DNA of 64,000 nucleotides from Azospirillum brasilense. GTDB taxonomy: Bacteria > Pseudomonadota > Alphaproteobacteria > Azospirillales > Azospirillaceae. Location: NCBI RefSeq assembly GCF_003349955.1, contig NZ_QLKQ01000038.1, positions 1 to 64,000 on the forward strand, given 5' to 3'. This document shows, piece after piece, positions 1-7,436 of the stretch. The position numbers were made by a program, and so were the translations under genes. Every line of letters begins with the position of its first letter. The first letter of the stretch is position 1. The notes beneath the pieces were generated by a model. That model was given only the letters and a program-made list of their open reading frames with translations. It was not told the origin of the DNA and searched no databases.

Positions 1-116
1 GGCGGTGGAGGGGGCGCCGCTTCCGCCTTCGCGGGTTCGCCATCCTCCGAGATGATGCGGCGGATGGAGGCGAGGATCTCCTCCATCGACGGTTCTTGCT
101 GGCCTTTATCGCTCAT
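1..116 (-). CDS. popZ: PopZ-family polar organizing protein, N-terminal fragment (cut by window edge)
   Basis: Only the first 38 codons lie in the window, starting from the ATG at 116-114. The readable N-terminus contains the stretch MEEILASIRRIISED, the conserved amphipathic helix of PopZ (DUF2497) proteins, followed by an acidic, Ala/Pro-rich start of the disordered region. In Caulobacter this helix recruits client proteins to a polar scaffold that anchors the chromosome partitioning machinery. That role is family knowledge and is not shown here. The gene lies downstream of the tolC operon, after a strong minus-strand terminator, so it is probably a separate unit. Confidence 0.85.
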   Translation of the reverse strand, partial: MSDKGQQEPSMEEILASIRRIISEDGEPAKAEAAPPPP

Positions 117-188
117 CGTGGCAAACCCGGAGACGTCATCCTGACGCGGACACTAGGGCAGGACTGGGTAAAAAGCCACCAGACAAAA

Positions 189-210
189 ACGGCCCGCCGA
201 GGCGGGCCGT
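189..210 (-). terminator. Rho-independent terminator of the pcm-rhodanese-tolC operon
   Basis: A perfect 10-bp GC-rich stem (ACGGCCCGCC pairing with GGCGGGCCGT, two-base spacer) is followed on the minus strand by a run of five T. It lies about 48 bp past the tolC stop codon. Confidence 0.9.
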
Positions 211-257
211 TTCGATCATCCGGGGACGATCACCCTGGAAGGGGCATTCAAGTGCGG

Positions 258-1649
258 TCACTCCGGCACGCCGGTTCCGATCCACTTGTTCCGCACCTGC
301 TTGTAGTGCGTGTCGGCATCGTAATACTGGACCGGCAGGTTGAGCTGCCGCGCCGTCAACTGGCCGATGGCGCCGAGGACCGTGAAGGCCTGGACCATCT
401 CCGTCCGCTGAGCGCGGACGAGGTTGACGCGGGCGTTCAGCAGCTCCTGCTCCTGGTTCAACACGTCGAGCACGGTGCGCGACCCGACCTGGGCCTCCTG
501 GCGCACGCCTTCCAGCGCGATTTCAGCGGCCCGGATCTGGGAGTTGTAGGACTCGATGCTCGCCCGGGCGGCCTGCAGCCCCTGCCACGCGCTGATCGCC
601 GCCTCGACCGCCTGACGGCGGGTGTCGTCGATCTGCAGGCGGGCCTGATTCGCCGTGTGCTTCGCCTCGCGGGTCAGCGCTTCCGGCAGGCCGGCCTGAT
701 AGAGCGGGATGGTGATCTGCGCGGTGAACTGCGCGCCGTCCTGCCGCTTGATGTCGATGCCCGACGAACGGCCGGCGTCGATGGTGCGGTTGGCCTGCGC
801 CGACAGGTTGGCCGACGGGAGCAGACGGCCGAACTGCTGGTCCACCGCCTCGCGCTGCGCCGCCTCGGTGTAAGTGGCCGACAGCACCGAAGGGTTGTTG
901 GAACGGGCCATTTCGACGACCTCGTCGAGCGTCCCCGGCAGCTTGAACTTCGGCTTCGGCGCCTTCAGCTTGCCCGGCATCGAGCCGACGACGCGCTCGT
1001 AAGTCGCGCGCGAGGCCTGGAGCGTGCCTTCGGCGGAGATGCGGGCGGCGATGGAGGCGGCCAGACGCGATTCGGACTGGCTGACGTCGGTGCGGGTGTA
1101 CTCGCCGACGCGGAAGCGGTCGCGGGCAGCGTCGAGCTGGCGGCGCAGGACCTGCTCGTTGTTGGCCTGGAGTTCCAGCACCGCCTGGTTCTGCACGACA
1201 TCCAGATAGGCGGCCGCGGCGTTCAGCAGGATCTGCTGCTCGTTGGCGAGCACGGTGGCGCGCTGCGCCTCGACGGTGCGCTCGGCGCGGCGGACGGCCG
1301 GACCTACGGTCGCGTCGTAGAGCGGTTGGGTGGCGGTGACGCCGACGCTCTTGGCGTTGTTCTCGGACCCGGTCTCGCCGCCCTGAAACTTGCTGTCGGA
1401 GGCGTTGCGGGTGATGCCCGCGGTCGCCCGCACCGTCGGACGGTAGCCGGACAGGGCCTGCGGAACGCTCTCGTCCACGGCGCGCTGGCGGGCGCGCTGG
1501 GCGGCGAGCGCCGGGTTGTTGGAATAGGCCTGCGCTAGCGCGTCTTCGAGGGATTGGGCCGACGCGGTGTCGATGCCCCCGACGAAGGCAACCCCCAGCG
1601 TGAGGGCGGTCGCCATCAAATGGCGCGCGAAACGGCTTCGCACAGTCAT
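258..1649 (-). CDS. tolC: TolC-family outer-membrane efflux channel
   Basis: This encodes a TolC-type outer-membrane factor, the trimeric exit duct for tripartite drug efflux pumps and type I secretion. I chose the ATG at 1649 (463 aa) because it gives a clean signal peptide (RSRFARHLMATALTLGVAFVGG, cleavage near ASAQS). It also sits 2 bp after the rhodanese stop codon, whereas an upstream in-frame start would run into that gene. The mature protein begins SLEDALAQAYSNNPALAAQRA, the usual TolC opening, and the two halves repeat the outer-membrane-efflux pattern (second copy starts near LDEVVEMARSNNPSVLSA). Length is typical. It is the last gene of a three-gene operon and is followed by an intrinsic terminator. 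Confidence 0.92.
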   Translation of the reverse strand: MTVRSRFARHLMATALTLGVAFVGGIDTASAQSLEDALAQAYSNNPALAAQRARQRAVDESVPQALSGYRPTVRATAGITRNASDSKFQGGETGSENNAKSVGVTATQPLYDATVGPAVRRAERTVEAQRATVLANEQQILLNAAAAYLDVVQNQAVLELQANNEQVLRRQLDAARDRFRVGEYTRTDVSQSESRLAASIAARISAEGTLQASRATYERVVGSMPGKLKAPKPKFKLPGTLDEVVEMARSNNPSVLSATYTEAAQREAVDQQFGRLLPSANLSAQANRTIDAGRSSGIDIKRQDGAQFTAQITIPLYQAGLPEALTREAKHTANQARLQIDDTRRQAVEAAISAWQGLQAARASIESYNSQIRAAEIALEGVRQEAQVGSRTVLDVLNQEQELLNARVNLVRAQRTEMVQAFTVLGAIGQLTARQLNLPVQYYDADTHYKQVRNKWIGTGVPE

Positions 1650-1651
1650 GT

Positions 1652-1978
1652 TCAATAGACCTTCATGTTCGGGTCGATTCGGCGCGCCCAGGCATCCACC
1701 CCGCCATTCAGGTTGGTGGCGCGGGAAAATCCCTGGGAACGCAACCACATGGTCACCTGCGCGCTGCGTCCGCCGTGATGGCAGACGACCACGATGTCGC
1801 GGTCCCGCGGCAACTCCCCGACGCGGGCGGGCAACGCCCCCATCGGAATGTGGAGGCTGTCGGGAAGGGCGCAGATGGCCACCTCCCCCGGTTCCCGTAC
1901 ATCGAGGACCAGCGGATCGTCACCCGATGTCCGGATGCGGTCCAGATCCTCGACTTCCATCTCAAACGGCGCCGGCAT
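1652..1978 (-). CDS. Single-domain rhodanese (sulfurtransferase-like)
   Basis: A 108-aa single rhodanese domain. It shows the LDVREPGE motif near the N-terminus and an active-site loop CHHGGRS with the catalytic Cys at residue 66, as in GlpE-like persulfide carriers. The ATG at 1978 has a GGAG nine bases upstream. A longer upstream reading would start in the hairpin region and adds low-complexity sequence. The stop codon is 2 bp from the tolC start, suggesting translational coupling. The sulfur acceptor cannot be told from the sequence. Confidence 0.85.
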   Translation of the reverse strand: MPAPFEMEVEDLDRIRTSGDDPLVLDVREPGEVAICALPDSLHIPMGALPARVGELPRDRDIVVVCHHGGRSAQVTMWLRSQGFSRATNLNGGVDAWARRIDPNMKVY

Positions 1979-2053
1979 GCCTTGATTCTCCGCTGCGGGC
2001 CGCAAGACCGCGGCCGGTGAAAGGCAAGGTGACAGGCTGGGGGAAAGGTCGAC

Positions 2054-2074
2054 GGGGGCCGAAGCCCCCGGGAT
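2054..2074 (-). other. Stable UUCG-type hairpin between pcm and rhodanese genes
   Basis: On the minus strand a run of G, C and G pairs with its complement around a TTCG tetraloop. There is no T-run, so it is more likely an RNA-processing or stabilising element inside the operon than a full terminator. Confidence 0.4.
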
Positions 2075-2088
2075 CACTCATTCTACGA

Positions 2089-2745
2089 TCAGAATACGAA
2101 TTTCGGCTTGGCTTCGAAACCGGGCAGCGGGTGCGTGTGCGCTTCGAACAGCGTGCGGGCCGAGGTGACCCCGCCGCTGCGCTGATAAAGCTTCACCTCG
2201 CCCACCCCACGGTCGCCCATGACGGCGGTGACCAGGCGTCCGCCTTCGCCCAGCTGGGCCAGGATGCCGTCCGGCACCTCCGACACCAGGCCTTCGATCA
2301 CGATAACATCGTACGGGGCCTGCTGCGGATAGCCCTCGGCCAGGGGCGCCGAGATGATGACGGCATTGTCGGCGCCAACGGCGGTCAGCGCCTCCGTGGC
2401 CTGCCCGGCCAGTTCAGCGTCGGACTCGATGCCGACGACGGTCGCGGCAAGGCGGGCCAGCACGGCGGTCGAATAGCCGGACCCGCTGCCGATGTCGAGC
2501 ACGACGTCCGTCGCCTCGATGCCCACTTCCTGGAGCATGCGGGCGAAGACCATCGGCTCCATCAGATAGCGGCCTTTGCCGATCGCGAGGTCCTCGTCCA
2601 CATAGGCGATGCCGCGCGCCGCCTTCGGTACGAACTGTTCGCGGGGAATGTCGAGCATGGCATCGACCAGACGCTGGTCGGTCACCTTGTTCGGTCGGAT
2701 CTGCCCTTCGACCATGTTGAGGCGGGCGGCGGCGTATTCGGACAT
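2089..2745 (-). CDS. pcm: Protein-L-isoaspartate O-methyltransferase family protein
   Basis: A 218-aa class I SAM-dependent methyltransferase. The segment IPREQFVPKAARGIAYVDED and the SAM-binding loop VLDIGSGSGYSTAVLA (around residues 81-96) are hallmarks of the Pcm family, which methylates isoaspartyl residues in damaged proteins. Such divergent Pcm homologues often precede tolC in alphaproteobacteria, as here, and their real substrate is uncertain. It is the first gene of the operon pcm-rhodanese-tolC. The start at 2745 has only a weak ribosome-binding site. Confidence 0.85.
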   Translation of the reverse strand: MSEYAAARLNMVEGQIRPNKVTDQRLVDAMLDIPREQFVPKAARGIAYVDEDLAIGKGRYLMEPMVFARMLQEVGIEATDVVLDIGSGSGYSTAVLARLAATVVGIESDAELAGQATEALTAVGADNAVIISAPLAEGYPQQAPYDVIVIEGLVSEVPDGILAQLGEGGRLVTAVMGDRGVGEVKLYQRSGGVTSARTLFEAHTHPLPGFEAKPKFVF

Positions 2746-2884
2746 GGCGGTCGCTTACAATCTGGTGGACGGAGCGCGGCGCCAAGCCGTGATGCGCGGC
2801 CTCGCTGCCTCGTCGCGTATATATCTTCAAAGTCTCACGAACACAACGCCGCACCGGATCATCGAAAAAACGCCACGAAGGCGC

Positions 2885-2913
2885 TTGACCACCCCCATAA
2901 ACAGCAGTATACG
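2885..2913 (+). promoter_or_regulatory. Sigma-70-type promoter for tRNA-Cys
   Basis: TTGACC (2885-2890) and TATACG (2908-2913) are separated by exactly 17 bp. The expected start is near 2919, giving a short leader before the tRNA. Confidence 0.7.
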
Positions 2914-2963
2914 TCCGCTCCCACGCCGCGGCGCTCCCGCTAGGGGGTGTCGGACGCAAGGAT

Positions 2964-3037
2964 GGCGCGGTGGCAGAGTGGTGATGCAGCGGACTGCAAA
3001 TCCGTGTACGTGGGTTCGATTCCCGCCCGTGCCTCCA
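2964..3037 (+). tRNA. tRNA-Cys (anticodon GCA)
   Basis: A 74-nt cloverleaf. Acceptor arm GGCGCGG pairs with CCGTGCC with one G-U, the anticodon GCA is at 2996-2998, the T-loop is GGTTCGATTCC, and CCA is encoded at 3035-3037. Confidence 0.97.
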
Positions 3038-3456
3038 TCCTTGATCGTTGGAAACCTTAGGGTTTTCAGCCTTTCGCCCTGAGGCCCGAAGGCCTGGGGC
3101 ACACAGTTTACCCCCCCCCGATTGCTTCCAAGGGTCGTCCAGACTGCGGACAAGGTTCTCGCGGCCTCCGTCGTCCACGACACCGCCCTTTTTCCACAAA
3201 TTGATTGCCCGCTTGCGCAGGCCCCCCTGATGCGGCGCCCGTTCGGCGCCGTTTGAAGGCGTTGCGCCGGTTTTTATCCGGCGACTCCGTTCTGGCGAAA
3301 GCCGCATCAGCTCTTACCAGAAGGACGCCTCTGCCAGAGCGGGCTTCGCGCGTCCAACTCCCGGAGCTTTGACCGGCGGGCGGCCTCACATCTTCCATGC
3401 CCTGGGCGTCGACTGCATGCGGATAATCCTTTCCGCGTTGCCAGGGAGTTCGGCAA
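3038..3456. other. Gene-free stretch between tRNA-Cys and the AT-rich orphan gene
   Basis: I see no convincing reading frame. Two small hairpins are present: 3233-3251 (7-bp stem, loop CGTTC, followed by TTT) and 3265-3283 (CGCCGG/CCGGCG around TTTTTAT). The first could end tRNA-Cys transcription. Composition is still GC-rich up to about 3450, so the compositional break begins at the orphan gene itself. Confidence 0.5.
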
Positions 3457-4026
3457 ATGGCTGAGGTTGAATTCATTCTCGGAGCACAAATTCAATTGGA
3501 CGCAATGCTTCCCGCCAATCCAGGTAACCCAACAGCACTACCTGTGGGGATTCAAGGAAATACCGGCGACGGCGTGTATATAATAATAAATGTTTATCCA
3601 AACAACAACGCCATTCCCTTTAATCGATATATGGGCGTCACCACCAATTTCAACAATCGGTTCGCTAGCAGACAGGGCTCTTGCTTTGAACTCGGTTTGG
3701 AGCAGCATACTTTGAATGGAGTCGATGCCTACCTTGGTACAGCGCGATACCGGGACAATGGCGGACTCTGGCACAATCATAACAACTACACTCAAAACAA
3801 CAATGGGCTGGATATTACGCTCGATGGTCAAGATTATGACCTTGAACATATTTTCATAAAAGGATGTCATTATATTTTTGGCGGAACAATCACCAACACC
3901 CTCAAAGTCGCCCCCCTTGTGAACAATGGGGCACACAATATCGTTATCAGAGTGTACTGGGATGACATCAACAACGTGCAACAGGTTCTGGACGTGACCA
4001 TCCCCCCGGGCGGCCAGCTTGCATGA
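3457..4026 (+). CDS. AT-rich, Asn-rich orphan protein of unknown function
   Basis: A 189-aa protein I do not recognise. About 25 residues (13%) are Asn. It is rich in aromatic and beta-branched residues and has no signal peptide or membrane helix. The pattern suggests an all-beta fold; the segment VRVYWDDINNVQQVLDVTIP near the end looks like paired strands. The ATG follows AGGGAG at nine bases, so the start is credible. Codon use is strikingly AT-rich (for example TATATAATAATAAAT near 3580), unlike every neighbour, and the gene sits between two tRNA genes. Both facts point to horizontal acquisition. No integrase, repeat or att duplication is visible. A secreted or phage-derived structural or lectin-like protein is possible but is only speculation. 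Confidence 0.75.
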   Translation: MAEVEFILGAQIQLDAMLPANPGNPTALPVGIQGNTGDGVYIIINVYPNNNAIPFNRYMGVTTNFNNRFASRQGSCFELGLEQHTLNGVDAYLGTARYRDNGGLWHNHNNYTQNNNGLDITLDGQDYDLEHIFIKGCHYIFGGTITNTLKVAPLVNNGAHNIVIRVYWDDINNVQQVLDVTIPPGGQLA

Positions 4027-4230
4027 ATGCGCCATAAGCGGCTTCGAGGAAGGCAAGCGTTTGCCGCGCCGCACGGGCGCGCGCATCCGTGCTCGGACGG
4101 TTGCCCCACAGTTCGCGCAGGAAGTCCGGGACGGTGGGCGTGCAGACCCCCCGCCGTGCAGAGGCGCATAATCCGCGAGGGACCTCCTTTCCCCCTGCCC
4201 GGTCCGGTGGATTTTTTGCCATCAAAAGGC

Positions 4231-4259
4231 TTGGCAAGCGTCGGATGGTCCGCTATATA
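4231..4259 (+). promoter_or_regulatory. Sigma-70-type promoter for tRNA-Asn
   Basis: TTGGCA (4231-4236) and TATATA (4254-4259) are 17 bp apart, with the expected start near 4266, about 40 bases before the tRNA. The rest of 4027-4304 holds no credible gene. Confidence 0.7.
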
Positions 4260-4304
4260 GCCGCCCACGCCGGACGTTGCACCTCGCAAGGCCGGTCAGA
4301 CTGA

Positions 4305-4380
4305 TCCCGGTTAGCTCAGTCGGTAGAGCAGCGGACTGTTAATCCGCGTGTCGCTGGTTCGAGTCCAGCACCGGGAGCCA
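4305..4380 (+). tRNA. tRNA-Asn (anticodon GTT)
   Basis: A 76-nt cloverleaf. TCCCGGT pairs with ACCGGGA, the anticodon GTT is at 4338-4340, the T-arm is CTGGTTCGAGTCCAG, and CCA is encoded at 4378-4380. Confidence 0.97.
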
Positions 4381-4388
4381 CTTCGATG

Positions 4389-4420
4389 AAAAGGCCGAGT
4401 CCTTGCGGACTCGGCCTTTT
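4389..4420 (+). terminator. Rho-independent terminator after tRNA-Asn
   Basis: AAAAGGCCGAGTCC pairs with GGACTCGGCCTTTT around a four-base loop. It has a T-run on the plus strand and, because of the flanking A-run, could also work in reverse. Confidence 0.9.
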
Positions 4421-4589
4421 CTCATGGCGGATGGTCTTAGCGTCCGGTCGTTGCCACCGCTTTCGGTATGATCCGAAGGAATGGGCGGTCCGACCGAAGG
4501 TCTGGTGCGTCTGCCGCGCTTCCGGCGCTACACTGTGATCGGAAACCCTTCGAGTCGGGATTTCGCCTGTTCAGCGGTGGAGGCGACCC

Positions 4590-4829
4590 ATGACCATCTT
4601 CCCACTTCTCTCTCCTCGGCTCATCACCCCCCAAGACGACTCCCGGCGTCCCGATGGACCGCGTCAGGCGGAGGGATGGGTCGGCGCGGTGGCGGTGCTT
4701 GCTCTGTCCATGGCGCTGGCGGTTGTCCTGCTCGGCATCGACTGGCATCGGATGTTGGGGCCTGGGGAGGCGGCTCTCCCGGAGAACCAGCGCTCCCTGA
4801 TCGTGACACCGATGCCGATGCCGCGGTGA
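4590..4829 (+). CDS. Small single-span membrane protein, hypothetical
   Basis: A 79-aa protein with one hydrophobic helix (about residues 31-50, VGAVAVLALSMALAVVLLGI) after a polar, Pro/Arg-containing N-terminus. The C-terminus is short and ends TPMPMPR. GGAGG lies six bases before the ATG, which supports translation. No family is recognised. The gene faces the Cys-rich gene at 4870-5109 convergently. Confidence 0.55.
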   Translation: MTIFPLLSPRLITPQDDSRRPDGPRQAEGWVGAVAVLALSMALAVVLLGIDWHRMLGPGEAALPENQRSLIVTPMPMPR

Positions 4830-4869
4830 CACGACCCTCCGGGATCGCATGGACCGCCGGCGTGGCGGT

Positions 4870-5109
4870 CTATCGCGGTTGCGGGTCGTCGTAGATCAGG
4901 CGGTTGTCCGCCGCCTCGCCGGCGGGGTCGCCGATGTCGCGTCTCCATTCACCGCACCAGTCGGTGGACAGGGTGATCGGAAAGCGTCCTTCCGTGTCGC
5001 GCGGCGTCACCTGCGGCGGAAAGCGTCGGCACAGGCCCTTCGGTCCCCTCTGGCGGATGCCCTGCCCTTCCCAGAACAGGCAGGTGTAGCAGTTGTCGAT
5101 TCGCTTCAT
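4870..5109 (-). CDS. Small Cys-rich hypothetical protein (possible metal-binding)
   Basis: A 79-aa protein with a CYTC pair at residues 7-10, a third Cys in GLCRRFPP and a fourth in DWCGEW. The order C-x2-C, C-R-R-x-P-P and W-C-G recurs in small uncharacterised bacterial and phage proteins and would fit a four-Cys zinc or iron site. That is inference. AGGAAGGAG lies about 12 bases upstream of the ATG. It probably forms a small minus-strand pair with the gene at 5241-5417. Confidence 0.6.
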   Translation of the reverse strand: MKRIDNCYTCLFWEGQGIRQRGPKGLCRRFPPQVTPRDTEGRFPITLSTDWCGEWRRDIGDPAGEAADNRLIYDDPQPR

Positions 5110-5240
5110 CGCAGGGACGCGCTCCTTCCTTCAACGGCGGCGTCCCGGCCCGACGACCCGGTCCGGGAACGGCGGCAGTGTCGGTCAGCCGCCCCCTCCG
5201 CGTCGATGAAGAAATGCGCGCCGGTGTCGGCGGCGGCGCG

Positions 5241-5417
5241 TCACTCGTGCCGTGGCTTGCCCTTGCGCATGTCGTCGGAGTGCTGGGCGTAGAAGGCCTT
5301 GATATCCGCATCCAGTTCGAGCTTCCGGCGTTCGCCGGACGACCCGGCGGGCTCGTCGGCCAGACGCTGGAACTCCGCAACCGCCTGTTCGAGTTCGCGT
5401 TCGCTGTTGATCGGCAT
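5241..5417 (-). CDS. Small acidic/basic helical hypothetical protein
   Basis: A 58-aa protein beginning MPINSERELEQAVAEFQRLAD and ending KGKPRHE. The predicted secondary structure is mostly helical. The N-terminal ELE-x-A-x-x-E-x-x-x-L pattern faintly resembles the helix at the start of HigA-like antitoxins, but there is no DNA-binding domain and no toxin next to it, so I make no functional call. AAGGA lies eight bases upstream of the ATG. Confidence 0.5.
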   Translation of the reverse strand: MPINSERELEQAVAEFQRLADEPAGSSGERRKLELDADIKAFYAQHSDDMRKGKPRHE

Positions 5418-5607
5418 CGGTCCCGTCCTTCGTGGTGTCGCTGCCATGGGTAACGTTGCGCGGCGGACAGAGGTTTCATGGTCCGGACAGGTGTTTTCCC
5501 GTCGAATCAGGGAACCCCTTGATGGATGCGCCCTGGCGCTCATGTTTAATCCGGGGATCGAGCACTCCGGCGTCCCGCCCGACTCGACTCCGGCAAGGGA
5601 GGGAAGC

Positions 5608-6630
5608 ATGACGGGTCGCTGGCGCCGCATCCCCTGGACGATGCCCCTCTCCATGGCCTGCCTTTCCGCCATCCTTTTGTTGACCCCTCCCCTCGCCACG
5701 GCGCGGGCGGAGCAGCTCGACGCGGCGAAGCTGGCGGGAGCCCTGGTCCGCATCTCCGCCACCATCCTGCCCGACAGCCAGAGCGCCCGCTCGCTCGGCA
5801 CGGAGCGCGAGGGGACCGGCGTCGTCATCGACGGGTCCGGGCTGATCCTGACCATCGGCTACACGATCCTGGAGGCGTCGCAGCTCCAGGTGACCACCGG
5901 CGAGGGGCGCGGCTATCCCGCCGAGTTCGTGGCCTACGACCAGGCCAGCGGCTTCGGGCTGCTGCGCGCCGGCATGGGCTTCAGCGCCGCCCCCGTGCGC
6001 CTCGGCGATTCCGACGCGATCAAGGAGGGGGAGCGCGCCATGGTGCTCACCCGGCAGGGGTCCACCGGGGTGCAGCCGGTGCTGATCGTCGCGAAACGCG
6101 AGTTCGCCGGCTACTGGGAGTATCTGCTCGACGAGGCGATCTTCACGACGCCGCCGATCATGGGCTTCAACGGCGCCGCCCTGATCGACCGCAAGGGCGA
6201 ATTGGTCGGGATCGGATCGCTGATCGTGCGCGACGCGGTGCCGGCCCATGGCGGCATTCCCGGCAACATGTTCGTTCCGGTCTCCGCGCTGAAGCCGATC
6301 CTGGCCGATCTGCTGGCCTTCGGGCGGCGGCAGGAGCCGGCGCGCCCCTGGCTGGGCGTTACCCTGCGCGAGGAGCAGGGCCGCCTGATGGTGGAGCGGG
6401 TCACCCCGCAGAGCCCCGCCGCGACCGTGGGAATCCAGCCGGGCGACATGATCGTCGGGGTCGCCGGCCAAAGGCCGAAGGGGCTGGCGGACTTCTACCG
6501 CAAGGTCTGGGGTCTCGGGCCGGCCGGAGTCACCGTGCCGCTGGAGTTGCTGCGCGGCCCCAAGCTGGAGCCGGTCGCCGTCCCCTCCGCCGACCGCTAC
6601 AGCACGCTGAAGCTGAACCCGACCTTTTGA
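5608..6630 (+). CDS. Secreted HtrA/trypsin-like protein with PDZ domain, catalytic triad lost
   Basis: A 340-aa protein with a signal peptide (to about ATARA, residue 34), a trypsin-like domain (about 40-235) and a C-terminal PDZ domain (about 245-315, containing AATVGIQPGDMIVGVAGQRP). The start at 5608 follows AAGGGAGGG. Aligned by eye with DegP, the three catalytic positions are replaced. TNNHVV becomes TIGYTI (His to Tyr85), SDIALI becomes SGFGLL (Asp to Gly115), and GNSGGAL becomes GFNGAAL (Ser to Asn188). The fold-defining Gly residues are kept, so it looks like a maintained pseudoprotease, perhaps a periplasmic binding or scaffold protein. It stands alone upstream of the Nudix gene. Confidence 0.85.
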   Translation: MTGRWRRIPWTMPLSMACLSAILLLTPPLATARAEQLDAAKLAGALVRISATILPDSQSARSLGTEREGTGVVIDGSGLILTIGYTILEASQLQVTTGEGRGYPAEFVAYDQASGFGLLRAGMGFSAAPVRLGDSDAIKEGERAMVLTRQGSTGVQPVLIVAKREFAGYWEYLLDEAIFTTPPIMGFNGAALIDRKGELVGIGSLIVRDAVPAHGGIPGNMFVPVSALKPILADLLAFGRRQEPARPWLGVTLREEQGRLMVERVTPQSPAATVGIQPGDMIVGVAGQRPKGLADFYRKVWGLGPAGVTVPLELLRGPKLEPVAVPSADRYSTLKLNPTF

Positions 6631-6716
6631 GAGTCCGTTTGGCCGCCTCGCCCAGGCCGGGCGGATGCGCTACATCCTTGGACCATGCCCGCACCGCAAG
6701 CCAAGGAGTGCCGCCC

Positions 6717-7325
6717 GTGGATCATCCGGACATCGAGGTCCAAGAGAAGAAGAGGGCCTACAACGGCTATCTCAAGGTCGACGTTTACCGCCTGCGCCAC
6801 AAGAAGTTCGACGGGTCCTGGAGCGGCGTCCTGCCGCCGCGCGAGGTCTGTGTGCGCGGCGAGGCCGTGGGCGTCCTGCTCTACGATCCGGATCGCGACT
6901 GCGTCGTTCTGATCGAACAGTTCCGGGTCGGATCGGCCTCGGCGGGCGGGCGGGCGTGGCTGACGGAGATCGTCGCCGGCCTGCTGGACGAGGGTGAGAC
7001 GCCCGAACAGGTGGCGCGACGCGAGGCCATGGAAGAGGCCGGCTGCGCCGTCCAGGAGATCGAGACGATCTGCGACTACTATCCCAGCCCCGGCGCCTAC
7101 GACGAACATGTCACCGTCTTTTGCGGGCGGGTGGACAGCCGGGGTCTTGCCGCGACGGGCGGCTGCGCCGACGAACACGAGGACATCCGCATCATGGTCG
7201 TCCCGGCCGACGAGGCGATCCGGCTGCTCGACGAGAACCGGCTGAACAACTCCATCGCCATCATCGCGCTCGGCTGGTTCGCACGAAACCGCGACCGGCT
7301 GCGCGCCAAGTGGATTGGGAAATAA
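6717..7325 (+). CDS. nudF: Nudix hydrolase, ADP-ribose pyrophosphatase type
   Basis: A 202-aa protein with a complete Nudix box (GLLDEGETPEQVARRE followed by AMEEAGC), the Mg-binding site that cleaves nucleoside diphosphates linked to another group. The upstream region (VLIEQFRVGSASAG) and YYPSPGAYDEHVTVFCGRV match the ADP-ribose pyrophosphatase (NudF/TrgB-like) subgroup, which hydrolyses ADP-ribose to AMP and ribose-5-phosphate. I chose GTG 6717 because AGGAG lies eight bases before it. Longer in-frame readings overlap the previous gene. ADP-sugar specificity is inferred. Confidence 0.85.
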   Translation: MDHPDIEVQEKKRAYNGYLKVDVYRLRHKKFDGSWSGVLPPREVCVRGEAVGVLLYDPDRDCVVLIEQFRVGSASAGGRAWLTEIVAGLLDEGETPEQVARREAMEEAGCAVQEIETICDYYPSPGAYDEHVTVFCGRVDSRGLAATGGCADEHEDIRIMVVPADEAIRLLDENRLNNSIAIIALGWFARNRDRLRAKWIGK

Positions 7326-7372
7326 AAAGAACGATCGTGACTCGTTCAATGCTGCATTTCACAAGCCGACCT

Positions 7373-7401
7373 TGAATTCCCTGGTGCGCAATCCGATAGT
7401 G
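7373..7401 (+). promoter_or_regulatory. Candidate promoter for cysK
   Basis: TTGAAT (7373-7378) and GATAGT (7396-7401) are 17 bp apart, 35 bp upstream of the cysK start. Confidence 0.4.
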
Positions 7402-7436
7402 TTGCCCGGCTCATCATTCGATTCGGGAGACAGTTC

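Noticed and set aside
3038-4304. A prophage or integrative element between tRNA-Cys and tRNA-Asn
   Set aside because: Only one AT-rich gene is present. There is no integrase, no duplicated tRNA 3' end and no phage structural gene, so I report a possible transferred gene and not an element.
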